Shown: one piece after another, positions 44,768 to 53,257 of the stretch
How positions within the stretch are numbered: the stretch's first letter is position 1
Layout of the letters: each line of letters opens with the position of its first letter
Source of the DNA: Alphaproteobacteria bacterium
GTDB taxonomy: Bacteria; Pseudomonadota; Alphaproteobacteria; UBA8366; GCA-2717185
Reading direction: 5' to 3'
Length of the DNA: 64,000 nucleotides
Assembly (NCBI GenBank): GCA_040905865.1
Contig: JBBDQU010000065.1
Location: 1 to 64,000, forward strand
Position numbers and translations under genes: made by a program
The notes under the pieces: model-generated
Seen by the model: only the letters and a program-made list of their open reading frames with translations
What the model was told of the DNA's origin: nothing
Databases searched by the model: none

Positions 44768-46315
44768 CTATGTCGCGAGAATGAAACGATCGGGGTCGGC
44801 AAGGGTTTCCATAAAGGTCGCCATAAATCGCGCCGCGTCCGCGCCGTCGTTCACGCGATGGTCGAAGCCGAGACAAAGCGGCAGCATGAGCCGCGGCACA
44901 AACCCGATGGCGCCTGTCGCGGATCGTTCAGCGGCCGGCTCGTATCGTGCTTCGCCAAGGCCCAGAATAGCGGCCTCGGGCCAATTGATGATCGGCGTGA
45001 AAGCCCGCCCGCCCAGCGGTCCGACATTGGTAATGGTAAAGGTGCCGCCGGACATGTCTTCCTTCGACAATTTCCCCTGTCGGGCCCGCTCTGCGAGTTC
45101 GGATATCTCGGCGGCGATATCGAGAACGGATTTTCCGTCGGCGTCCCGCAAGACGGGGACAAGCAGCCCTCTATCGGTATCAACCGCCACGCCGATATTA
45201 TGGTAGTGCTTGAAAACAATTTCCTTTCGCCGGCTATCGATGCTCGCATTGAACCGGGGGTGCTCCTTCAAAGCCGCCACCACTGCCTTGACGACGAAGG
45301 CGGTGAGGGTCAAGTCGCCGCCGCCTTCCGCGGCGTCGTCTCTGTGACGTTGCCGAAACGCTTCCAGCAAATCGATGGCGACGGCATCGATATGCGTCAC
45401 GTGCGGAATTTGCTCCCAGGCCGTCGCCATTTTATTGGCAATCGCGCGCCGTACGGATCGTAATGGCTTGCGTTCGGTTTCGCCCCACTGCGCGAAGTCC
45501 GGAAGTGCGGAAGACGGTCGGCGGGATACACTTTCATCTTCCGCGGCCCGGCGCACGTCCTCGTCCGTGATGCGACCATGCGGGCCGCTCGGGGTAACGG
45601 CCCGCAGGTCGACACCGAGTTCGCGCGCCAGTTGTCGCGTGGCCGGAACGGACTTGACCGGCGCGCGTTTGCCCGAACCGCTCTTCCGGTCGGCTGCTTC
45701 GCCGTCGTCGTCGGCGTCGCCGTCACGATCGGCGCTATCTTCGGACGCCTCGTCTTCGGCGTCTTTACGCGACCGGCTCTCGCTCCGGGCCTGCCTGCTC
45801 CCCTGTCTGGTCTCGGAACGTTCCGACTGCTCGTCATGTTCCGCTTCGGCCGGTTCATCGCCGTCGCGATCGTCACCGCTGGCGGAAACTGGCCGTTCTT
45901 CTTCCTCCTCATCTGATGGTTGCCTGTCTTCAGAGAGCTGTTCGTCGTTTTTCTCGTCCCGCCGTCCTTCTTTTTTTTCCTCGCGGGTCGGCTCGTCTGT
46001 CGAGGGTTCACTCTCCTGCGCGCGATCCGACTCCCCGTCTTCATCCTTTTCGGTATCCCGCCTTTTGCCGGACTGCCCGGCGTCGGCAAATGTTATCAGG
46101 ACGTCACCCACGGTTGCGATATCGCCGGCGCTGACATGAATTTTCTCGATCACGCCGCTTTCCGGTGCGGGAAGTTCCAGCGATGCCTTGTCCGTCTCCA
46201 CCAGAAGGACGTCCTGCCCCTCCTCGACCTCGTCTCCTTCTCCGACCAGGATTTCCAGAATTTCCGCTTCGTGGATGCCTTCGCCCGGGTCGGGTAGCTT
46301 GAATTCGCGCGCCAT
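44768..46315 (-). CDS. 2-oxoacid dehydrogenase E2 (dihydrolipoyl acyltransferase)
   Basis: E2 is the core of pyruvate or branched-chain 2-oxoacid dehydrogenase complexes and moves the acyl group to CoA. Residues 1-78 are a lipoyl domain with the lipoylated Lys43 in ETDKASLELP. Residues about 220-258 are the peripheral subunit-binding domain (PATRQLARELGVDLRAVTPS). Residues about 280-515 are the catalytic domain ending in FDHRVNDGADAARF with the active-site His. The linker at about 80-218 is very unusual: almost entirely Asp, Glu, Ser, Arg and Lys instead of the normal Ala-Pro linker. It starts 12 bp after the E1-beta gene. No E3 gene is nearby. Confidence 0.9.
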   Translation of the reverse strand: MAREFKLPDPGEGIHEAEILEILVGEGDEVEEGQDVLLVETDKASLELPAPESGVIEKIHVSAGDIATVGDVLITFADAGQSGKRRDTEKDEDGESDRAQESEPSTDEPTREEKKEGRRDEKNDEQLSEDRQPSDEEEEERPVSASGDDRDGDEPAEAEHDEQSERSETRQGSRQARSESRSRKDAEDEASEDSADRDGDADDDGEAADRKSGSGKRAPVKSVPATRQLARELGVDLRAVTPSGPHGRITDEDVRRAAEDESVSRRPSSALPDFAQWGETERKPLRSVRRAIANKMATAWEQIPHVTHIDAVAIDLLEAFRQRHRDDAAEGGGDLTLTAFVVKAVVAALKEHPRFNASIDSRRKEIVFKHYHNIGVAVDTDRGLLVPVLRDADGKSVLDIAAEISELAERARQGKLSKEDMSGGTFTITNVGPLGGRAFTPIINWPEAAILGLGEARYEPAAERSATGAIGFVPRLMLPLCLGFDHRVNDGADAARFMATFMETLADPDRFILAT

Positions 46316-46327
46316 GGTTATGGATCC

Positions 46328-47308
46328 TCAATACGACAGGGTCGACCGCGCCGCTTCGGCAATCCGATAGGCATCCGGGAGGTAGGCTTCCTCCCGGAAG
46401 AAGAAGGGAACGACGACATCGAACCCTGCTACCCGTCCGACCGGCGCTTCCAGAAATTCGAAAGCCTTTTCCTCAATTCGGGCCGTGATTTCGCCGCCGG
46501 GACCGAAGCTACGCGGCGCTTCGTGGATAACGATCGCCCGTCCCGTCTTTTTGACGGATTCTGTAAACAAGGCATCGTCCATCGGCGACACGGTAAGAAG
46601 ATCGATGACATCGCATGCAATCCCGTCCTCCCGGCTTAGCAGGTCGACTGCCTCAAGCGTCCGTCGAAGCATCGCGCCCCAGGTGATTACGGTGAGGTCT
46701 TCACCTTCGCGAACGCGTTCCGAGACTCCGATTTCAATACTGTCCGGTTCGTCGGGCACCTCCTCGCGAAAGCTCCGATACGCCGCCTTCGGCTCGTAGA
46801 AGATGACGGGATCGGGGTCGCGGATGGCGCTCCGCAGCAACGCCCGGGCATTGCGTGGCCCCGATGGAATGACCGTTTTCAGCCCGGCGATATGCGCATA
46901 AAACGCTTCACGACTTTCCGAATGATGTTCAAGAGCCCGGACGCCTGCGCCATATGGCATGCGCACGACCATCGGCACATGGAACCGGCCTTGCGACCGA
47001 TAGCGGAATCTGGCGGCATGCGATTCAATCTGGTGGAAGGCGAAGTAGCTGAATCCCGAAAACTGCATTTCGCAGACCGGCCGCAAGCCATAAAGCGCCA
47101 TCCCGATCGCGGCGCCGACGATTCCCGACTCGGCCAAGGGCGTGTCCATGACGCGCGCCTCTCCGAACCGGTCGAGCAGGCCTTCGGTGACACGGAAAAT
47201 GCCGCCGTCGACGCCGATATCCTCGCCCAGCAGGATAACGCTGTCATCGGCTTCCATTTCTTCCCGCATGGCAAGGTTGAGGGCTTCGATCATTGTCATT
47301 TCGGTCAT
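46328..47308 (-). CDS. 2-oxoacid dehydrogenase E1 component, beta subunit
   Basis: The 326-residue protein pairs with E1-alpha in the thiamine-diphosphate decarboxylase of the complex. It starts with TMIEALNLAMREEMEADDSVILLGEDIG, the family N-terminus. It contains DTPLAESGIVGAAIGMALYGLRPVCEMQF and VIHEAPRSFGPGGEITARI, both typical of PDH/branched-chain E1-beta. The start overlaps the E1-alpha stop by 4 bp. The substrate (pyruvate, acetoin or branched-chain 2-oxoacid) cannot be fixed, though the alpha subunit looks PDH/acetoin-like. Confidence 0.92.
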   Translation of the reverse strand: MTEMTMIEALNLAMREEMEADDSVILLGEDIGVDGGIFRVTEGLLDRFGEARVMDTPLAESGIVGAAIGMALYGLRPVCEMQFSGFSYFAFHQIESHAARFRYRSQGRFHVPMVVRMPYGAGVRALEHHSESREAFYAHIAGLKTVIPSGPRNARALLRSAIRDPDPVIFYEPKAAYRSFREEVPDEPDSIEIGVSERVREGEDLTVITWGAMLRRTLEAVDLLSREDGIACDVIDLLTVSPMDDALFTESVKKTGRAIVIHEAPRSFGPGGEITARIEEKAFEFLEAPVGRVAGFDVVVPFFFREEAYLPDAYRIAEAARSTLSY

Positions 47309-48408
47309 TCGTCAGCGCCCTTGCCCCGCGCGTCAATTTCGGCCGCCAATTCATCCCGTTGCCATGCCAGGTAGGCGGGAAGCGTGTCGTAGACATGCGC
47401 AAACATGTGCAACGGGTCGGCGCATGCCGCCATTTCCTCGTTCGCGGCTTTCCAGGCGGCGTCGATCTTGTCGGCGACCTCTTCTTCAAGCGTTTCCAGG
47501 TCCTCGTCGGCCAGAAACCCCTTTTGCACGAGATAATTCTGAAAGCGCGGCAAGGGATCGCGTTCCCGCCATGCCTCGACTTCTTCATCCTCTCGATACT
47601 TGGTCGGGTCGTCCGCGGTCGTATGGACGCCAAGGCGATAGGTTACACACTCGATCAGGGTCGGTCCGTCACCCGCACGGGCGCGGTCGACGGCCGCCCG
47701 GGACGCGACGTAGACGGCGAGTAAATCGTTGCCATCGACCTGCACGCCCGGCATGCCATATGCCAGCGCCTTCTGCGCCAGCGTCGCGGATTTCGTCTGC
47801 CGATCCCGCGGTACGGATATTGCCCACTGGTTGTTCTGGCAGACAAAGATAGTGGGCGTCTGAAACACAGCGGCAAAATTCATGGCCTCGTGAAAATCAC
47901 CTTCCGAGGTCGCGCCGTCGCCGAAGAAGGTCATGGCAACGTCGTCCTTCTCTCGGTATTTCATGCCATACGCAATGCCAACGGCATGCGGGATCTGGCT
48001 CGCGACCGGTATCGCGATGGGCAGATCGTTTTTCCTGTCGGGAATTCGCCCGCCTTCATTGAATCCGGCGTTATAAAGAAAGATGCCTTCGAGCGGCGTG
48101 CCGCGCCAGATCAGCGCCGCTGTTTCCCGGAACGCCGGTACCAGCCAGTCGCTTTGTCTCAGAACCGCGACGGCGCCGAGCTGCGCGGCCTCCTGTCCCT
48201 TGACCGGTGCGAACGTCCCGATCTTTCCCTGACGCTGCAAACTCAGGAGACGTTCGTCGAAGCGGCGGGTGAGAAGCATGGCGCGGTGCAGCTCGAGCAG
48301 TTCTTTTTCCTCCAAAGAGGGTTCGAGCATTTCGTCGAGGTTCCCGTTCGCGTCGAGAACCGAGACGTATTCGATATCGTTTTTCGGTGTGATCCTGCCC
48401 CTTGGCAT
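47305..48408 (-). CDS. 2-oxoacid dehydrogenase E1 component, alpha subunit
   Basis: E1-alpha binds thiamine diphosphate. The motif GDGATSEGDFHEAMNFAAVFQTPTIFVCQNN-type region near residue 165 provides the GDG start and NN end of the cofactor loop. HMM-like landmarks QGQEAAQLGAVAVL near 70 (here KGQEAAQLG) and TYRLGVHTTADDPTKYR near 270 place it among bacterial PDH/branched-chain alpha subunits. It is 367 residues long and first in the E1a-E1b-E2 operon. A weak EcfG-like element lies about 53 bp upstream. Confidence 0.92.
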   Translation of the reverse strand: MPRGRITPKNDIEYVSVLDANGNLDEMLEPSLEEKELLELHRAMLLTRRFDERLLSLQRQGKIGTFAPVKGQEAAQLGAVAVLRQSDWLVPAFRETAALIWRGTPLEGIFLYNAGFNEGGRIPDRKNDLPIAIPVASQIPHAVGIAYGMKYREKDDVAMTFFGDGATSEGDFHEAMNFAAVFQTPTIFVCQNNQWAISVPRDRQTKSATLAQKALAYGMPGVQVDGNDLLAVYVASRAAVDRARAGDGPTLIECVTYRLGVHTTADDPTKYREDEEVEAWRERDPLPRFQNYLVQKGFLADEDLETLEEEVADKIDAAWKAANEEMAACADPLHMFAHVYDTLPAYLAWQRDELAAEIDARGKGADE

Positions 48409-48460
48409 TTATCTCACTCGACAATTGTCGCGCTGCAAAGACCAGCGACGTTTCTTCATC

Positions 48461-48485
48461 AACACGCAGCGATACCGCGGGTTCC
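48461..48485 (-). promoter_or_regulatory. Possible EcfG-like promoter, imperfect
   Basis: On the minus strand the site is GGAAC-N16-TGTT, one base from the EcfG consensus, 52 bp upstream of the E1-alpha start. It is weaker evidence than the four exact matches in this island. Confidence 0.35.
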
Positions 48486-48578
48486 AAAATTTATGTTACG
48501 GATATGTGCGACGACAGCCCGATACTCCGGTCGAAGAATGTCGGCGTCATGAAAGGGCTCCGGACGCGGTGGAAACGC

Positions 48579-48779
48579 CTACATCCCCGTATTGCCGCCT
48601 TTGGGGCGGCCTTTTCGCCGGGCCGGCCTGCCGGGTTTCGTGACATAGGCCGCAATGGCCGCTTCAATATTCGCCAGTTCGTCATTCGTCTCTGCCGTTG
48701 CTCCCGAGTCCCGGAGTGTCGACGCCTGCTCAAGCGCCTTCCGGTAATCAGCAACAGATTTCAATATCAGCTTCGTCAT
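48579..48779 (-). CDS. Small protein with basic AT-hook-like tail
   Basis: The 66-residue protein has a helical first part (about 1-46) and a basic C-terminal tail at 48-62 containing PGRP and KGRPKGG. The GRP core with flanking basic residues resembles an AT-hook for the minor groove of AT-rich DNA. The ATG at 48779 is preceded by AGGAAGGA. An exact EcfG-type promoter faces it about 125 bp upstream. No known family is recognised, and DNA binding is inference from the tail. An alternative is an RNA-binding or ribosome-associated stress protein. Confidence 0.65.
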   Translation of the reverse strand: MTKLILKSVADYRKALEQASTLRDSGATAETNDELANIEAAIAAYVTKPGRPARRKGRPKGGNTGM

Positions 48780-48903
48780 CGATCCTTCCTGGGGAACGAG
48801 CGCCGCCGCACATTTCCGATCAGACGATTTCGCCTGGGCGGGCGTCGCGGGATCCACTTCGGTCAGTCACGGGTCCGACTTCCATCGCGGAGCCAGTTTA
48901 GAA

Positions 48904-48929
48904 AACGGCCCGCCTTCCAACTTTGTTCC
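48904..48929 (-). promoter_or_regulatory. EcfG-type general-stress promoter
   Basis: The minus-strand reading is GGAAC-N17-CGTT, an exact consensus match. It directs transcription toward the small AT-hook-like gene. It is divergent from the promoter at 48991-49016. Confidence 0.75.
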
Positions 48930-48990
48930 ATACCGCGCCACTATTTCTTCAATAGGATAGATCTGATTTAATGAGGATTTCCGCTTCGGG

Positions 48991-49016
48991 GGAACCGTTT
49001 ACGTCAGGGTTTCGTT
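48991..49016 (+). promoter_or_regulatory. EcfG-type general-stress promoter
   Basis: GGAAC-N17-CGTT on the plus strand, 100 bp upstream of the antiporter gene. Together with the divergent site 62 bp away it forms a back-to-back pair in a 336-bp intergenic region that otherwise shows no gene. Confidence 0.78.
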
Positions 49017-49115
49017 TGTAACGTCGACCGCGCGTATCGGACCGATACCTGCCATGCGGTAACATAGGGCCGGGGGTGAAACCGAATTCGAAGGCCGCTG
49101 ATCCCGTCAGCAGTA

Positions 49116-50174
49116 TTGGAAAAGGTTGTGGGAAATTTCGAGTCGTTAAGCCTTTCCGGCAATAGTCTGATATTCGCCGGAGCGGCTGTCGCGGTCTGGA
49201 TCGCCGGAACGAAAATGGCCAAATATGCCGACGAAATCGCAGACCGTTCGGGTATTGGCGAGGCTTTGATCGGCATCTTTCTTCTCGCCGGGGTCACCTC
49301 CCTGCCGGAGATCGCAACCAGCTTTACCGCGGCGCAGAGTGGCGATGCGCCGCTCGCCATCAACAACCTGCTCGGCAGCATTGCCATGCAGGTCGCGGTT
49401 CTCGCCGTGGCCGACCTGATCTACGGCAAGAGCGCCCTCACGTCCATCGTTCCCAATCCCGTCGTTATGCTGCAGGGCGCGCTCAACATATGTCTGCTCA
49501 CGTTCGTCGCGGTCGCGGTCGTCGTCGGGGATTTCGCGGTATTCGGAATCGGCATCTGGTCGTGGGGTCTCGGACTTGGCGCCCTGTACAGTTTCAAGAA
49601 GCTCGTGGACGCAAGGGGCAGGAAGCCCTGGATCGCCAACCTTGGCGACGATAAACCTGGCGATGCCGATGAAAGGCAAAAAGAGGACTATGGCAGCCTG
49701 TCCCTTTTGATCGTCAAGACATTGATCGCGGGGGTGACTATTTTACTGGCCGGATTCTTCGTCGCCCGCAGCGGGGCGGCGCTCGCCAATCAGACCGGGC
49801 TCGGTTCTTCCTTTATGGGCGTCGCATTTGTCGCCATCGCGACGTCCCTGCCGGAAGTAAGCACGGTATTTGCCGCCATGCGCCGCGGCCTCTATACCAT
49901 GGCGATTTCCGATATATTTGGAACGAATATTCTGAATGTAGCGCTCATCGTCGGGGTCGACGCCATTGCACCCGGTCCGCCTGTGCTGGATCGTGTCGGT
50001 GAATTTTCGATTATCGGCGCCTTGCTCGGCGTTGCCGTCACCGGCATTTTCCTCATTGGCATAATCGAGCGGCGGGACCGGACAATCGGGCGAATGGGCG
50101 TCGATTCGGCCGCAGTCCTGGTGACATATGCCGGGGGTCTGGTGCTTCTGTTTTCAATGCGGCATGCCGTGTGA
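49116..50174 (+). CDS. CaxA-type sodium/calcium exchanger family protein
   Basis: Members of the Ca2+/cation antiporter superfamily exchange Ca2+ for Na+ or H+. The 352-residue protein has about ten membrane helices in two homologous halves. Each carries an alpha-repeat motif: GVTSLPEIATSFTAAQSGD with NNLLGSIAMQ in the first, and AIATSLPEVSTVFAAMRRG with SDIFGTNILN in the second. The Glu residues are the ion ligands. The start is uncertain: TTG at 49116 or GTG at 49128, both with weak ribosome sites. It stands alone on the plus strand behind an exact EcfG-type promoter. Confidence 0.88.
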   Translation: MEKVVGNFESLSLSGNSLIFAGAAVAVWIAGTKMAKYADEIADRSGIGEALIGIFLLAGVTSLPEIATSFTAAQSGDAPLAINNLLGSIAMQVAVLAVADLIYGKSALTSIVPNPVVMLQGALNICLLTFVAVAVVVGDFAVFGIGIWSWGLGLGALYSFKKLVDARGRKPWIANLGDDKPGDADERQKEDYGSLSLLIVKTLIAGVTILLAGFFVARSGAALANQTGLGSSFMGVAFVAIATSLPEVSTVFAAMRRGLYTMAISDIFGTNILNVALIVGVDAIAPGPPVLDRVGEFSIIGALLGVAVTGIFLIGIIERRDRTIGRMGVDSAAVLVTYAGGLVLLFSMRHAV

Positions 50175-50175
50175 T

Positions 50176-50886
50176 TCACCCGATGGACGGTAACGCTATC
50201 CGTGCGAATACAGGCAGGTGATCCGACGCCTTTTCGGCTTCCTTTACGGCACGCGATTCGAGCACCATCGGCCCGGCGCGGCATATGATCCTGTCCAGCG
50301 CGAATAGGGGAAGCCGCGATGGAAAACTTTTGTTCCCTCTTCGAATTTCAAACAGATCTGAAAGCAGACGCCGCAGCCTGCGTTCATGCCATTCGTTCAG
50401 ATCACCGAACAACAGTAACGGCGCTGTATGATCTTCCATTATAATCTCGCGAAGCCACTTGACCTGGCGCATCCTTTCTGCGGTTCGCCATCCCAGGTGG
50501 GTCGAGATGACGCGCAGCGGTCCGAAGGGGGAGCGTGCCCTGGCCTCCATCACTTTTCGGGGTTCGCGGCCTGGCAACGAGATGTCGTGAATATGCCGGT
50601 CTTCCAGTGGAAACCGGCTTGCCAGCATCTGACCATACTGTCCATCCGCACCCGACAGCGCCCATGCCTGATGACCATGGTCGCCCACCTGACTGCGCAA
50701 ATATGCGTATATGTCGGTTTGCGCATCACGCTTCGTCCGCATATCCACTTCCTGAAACGCTGCGATCTCGGGCGCCAAGGCACGGATAATCCCGCCGATC
50801 CGTTTCAGGTCGAACCGGCCGTCGGTTCCGATTCCGCCATGGATATTCCAGGTGACGAGGCGGAGCGTCCGGGGCGCATCACTCAT
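50176..50886 (-). CDS. Endonuclease/exonuclease/phosphatase-family protein
   Basis: The 236-residue protein has the EEP fold. The metal-binding Asn is in VTWNIHGGIG (near residue 13), Glu in AAFQEVDMR (near 45), the catalytic GDLNEW (near 160) and the terminal SDHLPVFA (near 222). EEP members cleave DNA, RNA or phosphoesters including inositol phosphates and lipids. The ATG at 50886 overlaps the end of the PLD-VTT gene by 8 bp, so the two are coupled. It ends 1 bp from the convergent antiporter gene. The pairing with a phospholipase D-like protein suggests phospholipid or cyclic phosphodiester turnover. Confidence 0.87.
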   Translation of the reverse strand: MSDAPRTLRLVTWNIHGGIGTDGRFDLKRIGGIIRALAPEIAAFQEVDMRTKRDAQTDIYAYLRSQVGDHGHQAWALSGADGQYGQMLASRFPLEDRHIHDISLPGREPRKVMEARARSPFGPLRVISTHLGWRTAERMRQVKWLREIIMEDHTAPLLLFGDLNEWHERRLRRLLSDLFEIRRGNKSFPSRLPLFALDRIICRAGPMVLESRAVKEAEKASDHLPVFARIALPSIG

Positions 50887-53017
50887 CTTTGCGGGAACGC
50901 AGTTTCGGCGCGATAAAATAAAAGCCCAACGCAAGCAGAAACCATCCGATCAGGCCAAGACCCAACATGGCCAGTTCTGTGGAACTCGGATTATTAAGCG
51001 TCCGGGCAAGCTGGCGTCCCAGGAAACTCACGACGAAAATGCCCGGGGTCATGCCCAGGATTGTGCCGATCAGGAAGTCGGAGGCGCGGATATGGGAGGC
51101 GCCGGCAACCAGATTTATCAGGGTAAACGGCGCGATAGGCACCATCCTGAGCGCAATCACGCTCAGCACGCCACGACGCGCCAGAGCGCGGCTGACGCGA
51201 TTGACTTTTGTTCCTATCAAGTCGCGCAGCGGACTCCGGCCCACATTGTAGCCGATAAAAAACATCACGGCGGCACTCAGTAATGAGCCGGCAAGGCCGC
51301 AAAGAAACGCGGTGAATGGATTGAACATCATGCCCGTAACCGCGATCATGACCGTAACCGGAAACGCCACCAATCCGCCCAGGACGAAGAGGACAACGAC
51401 GACGGCCGGCATCCAGAAGCCACTGCCGATCGATTGCAGCCACGCGATAAGGTCGCCGGGGTTGGTCAATTCGGACAAGGGGGTGAACCGCCAGATCGCG
51501 ACCAGACCGAATACCGCGAACAGTAACGCCAACAGTTTTATCAGGCGGCTGGATGCTCCGCTTGTGGCCGCTCCATCGAACAATTCGCCTGCGAAATCCG
51601 GCGTCGCCACGGGCTTTTCCGGATCGGCCAGCCAGCCAACCGTTAAGGCGAGTTCGTTATTCGGTACGTTGTCCAGTTCGACCGGCCGTAGCGATTTTGG
51701 GCCGTCGGAAAGGCTCTCCACAGCGGCGAGCAGCGACCCTTTTTTCTCGATGGCCTGTTCGACAGCGGCGATTTCGGTTCCTAAATGCTCGGCGAGAAGG
51801 CGATTCCGGATGAAGGTAATTCGCCTGGATTGTTCTGGAGATGCCGCTTCCAGCGCCAGGTCGCATTCCGTGTCCATACCCATTGATCGATTGTTCAGAT
51901 TGGCGGACCCGATACGAAGAAACCTGTCATCGACGATGGAAATTTTAGCATGGACCATCACCCCTTCTTGCGTGTCGTCGTCGGGTATGGTGGGATACAA
52001 CAATCGAACGCGGTCACGAAACCCGGCTTTCTTCAAGTATTCCATGAAGCGGCGCCGGCCGTTATTCATGCTTTGTTCTTCCAGCCAGCTATGGTGTACA
52101 TTGGGTCCGACGATGAGCGCTTCAAGGTCTGGCTTTTCCTGCAGGCGCTTCGCCAGTTGCACCGCCACGCTTCCTGCCGTGACGTACTGGGCTTCCAGAT
52201 AAATCGATTTTTCAGCTGCCTCGATCGATGACTTGTACAGGGCTTCCACCTCGCGGATTTCGTCTTTTCCATCATAGGCCGGCGCCGTACGGGCAATACC
52301 GATCCGTACATCGGTAAAATCGATTTCCACATTCTCTGGCCACAGGTCGCCTATGGGATTCGATTTCAGCGGTGTCTCACAGGCCGCGTTCCGCCATCGC
52401 GCGCGCACCAGTTCCCCCAGCGCAACAGCGGCATCGCCATCGACCATCATCTGAACATCGTGAAACGGCCGGTATGGCTTTCCCGTCGGGTCAAGACGGG
52501 CCTTGTCGCCGATGTTGTGGTGTGATGTGTCCCATCGTCGGATCGTTAGATCAAGTCCGCCGGAGAATGCGACGCTATCGTCGACAACGACGATCTTCTG
52601 ATGGTGGCTGGCGCCTGCGGGCAATACATCGTCGAGACAAACTGAAATCTGCTTCGGCGTCTTCCAGGCGAGATTGATCGAAGGTAGCGGCTCCCGATCC
52701 AGCGCGTAGAGCATGGCGTAATCCCACAGAAGCAGATGGATCCGCAGATTAGGGCGTTTCGCGACAAGGGCCGTTAGAAACGGCCCCAACTGCTCCGGAA
52801 AGCCGTCTTCCGCGTTACCGGATGGCCCGACCAACCGGGTGCGGCTGTCAATATCCCACCCCACGATAAATATCGAACGTTCCGCTTTTAACAGGGTCGC
52901 GCGCAACGCTCCAAAATAGGCGGCGCCATCAATCAGAACCGCCGCGCGGCCTGCATTCGCAATGCGCCAGCAGTTTCGACCTTCGGTAAGTATTTTTTCT
53001 TCACAAAGTTTCGTCAT
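50879..53017 (-). CDS. Phospholipase D-like protein fused to a VTT/DedA membrane domain
   Basis: Two HKD active-site motifs are complete: His139/Lys141/Asp146 in SHHQKIVVVDD and His356/Lys358/Asp363 in VMVHAKISIVDD, so residues 1-480 form a two-lobed phospholipase D fold. Residues about 500-705 are a VTT (SNARE-associated/DedA) domain with FPVTVMIAVTGMMFNPFTAFLCG and RMVPIAPFTLINLVAGASHI, membrane-bound. Such fusions probably handle membrane phospholipids (cardiolipin synthase- or PLD-like). No signal peptide precedes the PLD part, so it should face the cytoplasm. An exact EcfG-type promoter lies 83 bp upstream. Confidence 0.9.
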   Translation of the reverse strand: MTKLCEEKILTEGRNCWRIANAGRAAVLIDGAAYFGALRATLLKAERSIFIVGWDIDSRTRLVGPSGNAEDGFPEQLGPFLTALVAKRPNLRIHLLLWDYAMLYALDREPLPSINLAWKTPKQISVCLDDVLPAGASHHQKIVVVDDSVAFSGGLDLTIRRWDTSHHNIGDKARLDPTGKPYRPFHDVQMMVDGDAAVALGELVRARWRNAACETPLKSNPIGDLWPENVEIDFTDVRIGIARTAPAYDGKDEIREVEALYKSSIEAAEKSIYLEAQYVTAGSVAVQLAKRLQEKPDLEALIVGPNVHHSWLEEQSMNNGRRRFMEYLKKAGFRDRVRLLYPTIPDDDTQEGVMVHAKISIVDDRFLRIGSANLNNRSMGMDTECDLALEAASPEQSRRITFIRNRLLAEHLGTEIAAVEQAIEKKGSLLAAVESLSDGPKSLRPVELDNVPNNELALTVGWLADPEKPVATPDFAGELFDGAATSGASSRLIKLLALLFAVFGLVAIWRFTPLSELTNPGDLIAWLQSIGSGFWMPAVVVVLFVLGGLVAFPVTVMIAVTGMMFNPFTAFLCGLAGSLLSAAVMFFIGYNVGRSPLRDLIGTKVNRVSRALARRGVLSVIALRMVPIAPFTLINLVAGASHIRASDFLIGTILGMTPGIFVVSFLGRQLARTLNNPSSTELAMLGLGLIGWFLLALGFYFIAPKLRSRKDE

Positions 53018-53099
53018 GGTCAGGTTACTGAAAACCGGCTCCTCTGAACATTTAATGTGCGGCTTAAACCTGCCATGGCAACTACAATATCAGGGAACC

Positions 53100-53124
53100 A
53101 ACGTCCAATAGCGATGCCGGTTCC
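53100..53124 (-). promoter_or_regulatory. EcfG-type general-stress promoter
   Basis: On the minus strand the site is GGAAC-N16-CGTT. The -10 element is 83 bp upstream of the PLD-VTT start, with no other gene between. Confidence 0.75.
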
Positions 53125-53139
53125 GATGCCTTGCTCCCC

Positions 53140-53165
53140 GGAACGATCGAACAGGCTGTAACGTA
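53140..53165 (+). promoter_or_regulatory. Possible EcfG-like promoter for lipoprotein-kinase genes
   Basis: GGAAC-N17-CGTA on the plus strand is one base from consensus and lies about 93 bp before the lipoprotein gene, back-to-back with the site at 53100-53124. Confidence 0.35.
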
Positions 53166-53257
53166 AGATAGAAATATAATAATTTTATTCATCTTATAGT
53201 AATGAATCCTTTGCTTTCTTAACGCGTTCTTTACCTTTTACGCATTAGATACTTCGA

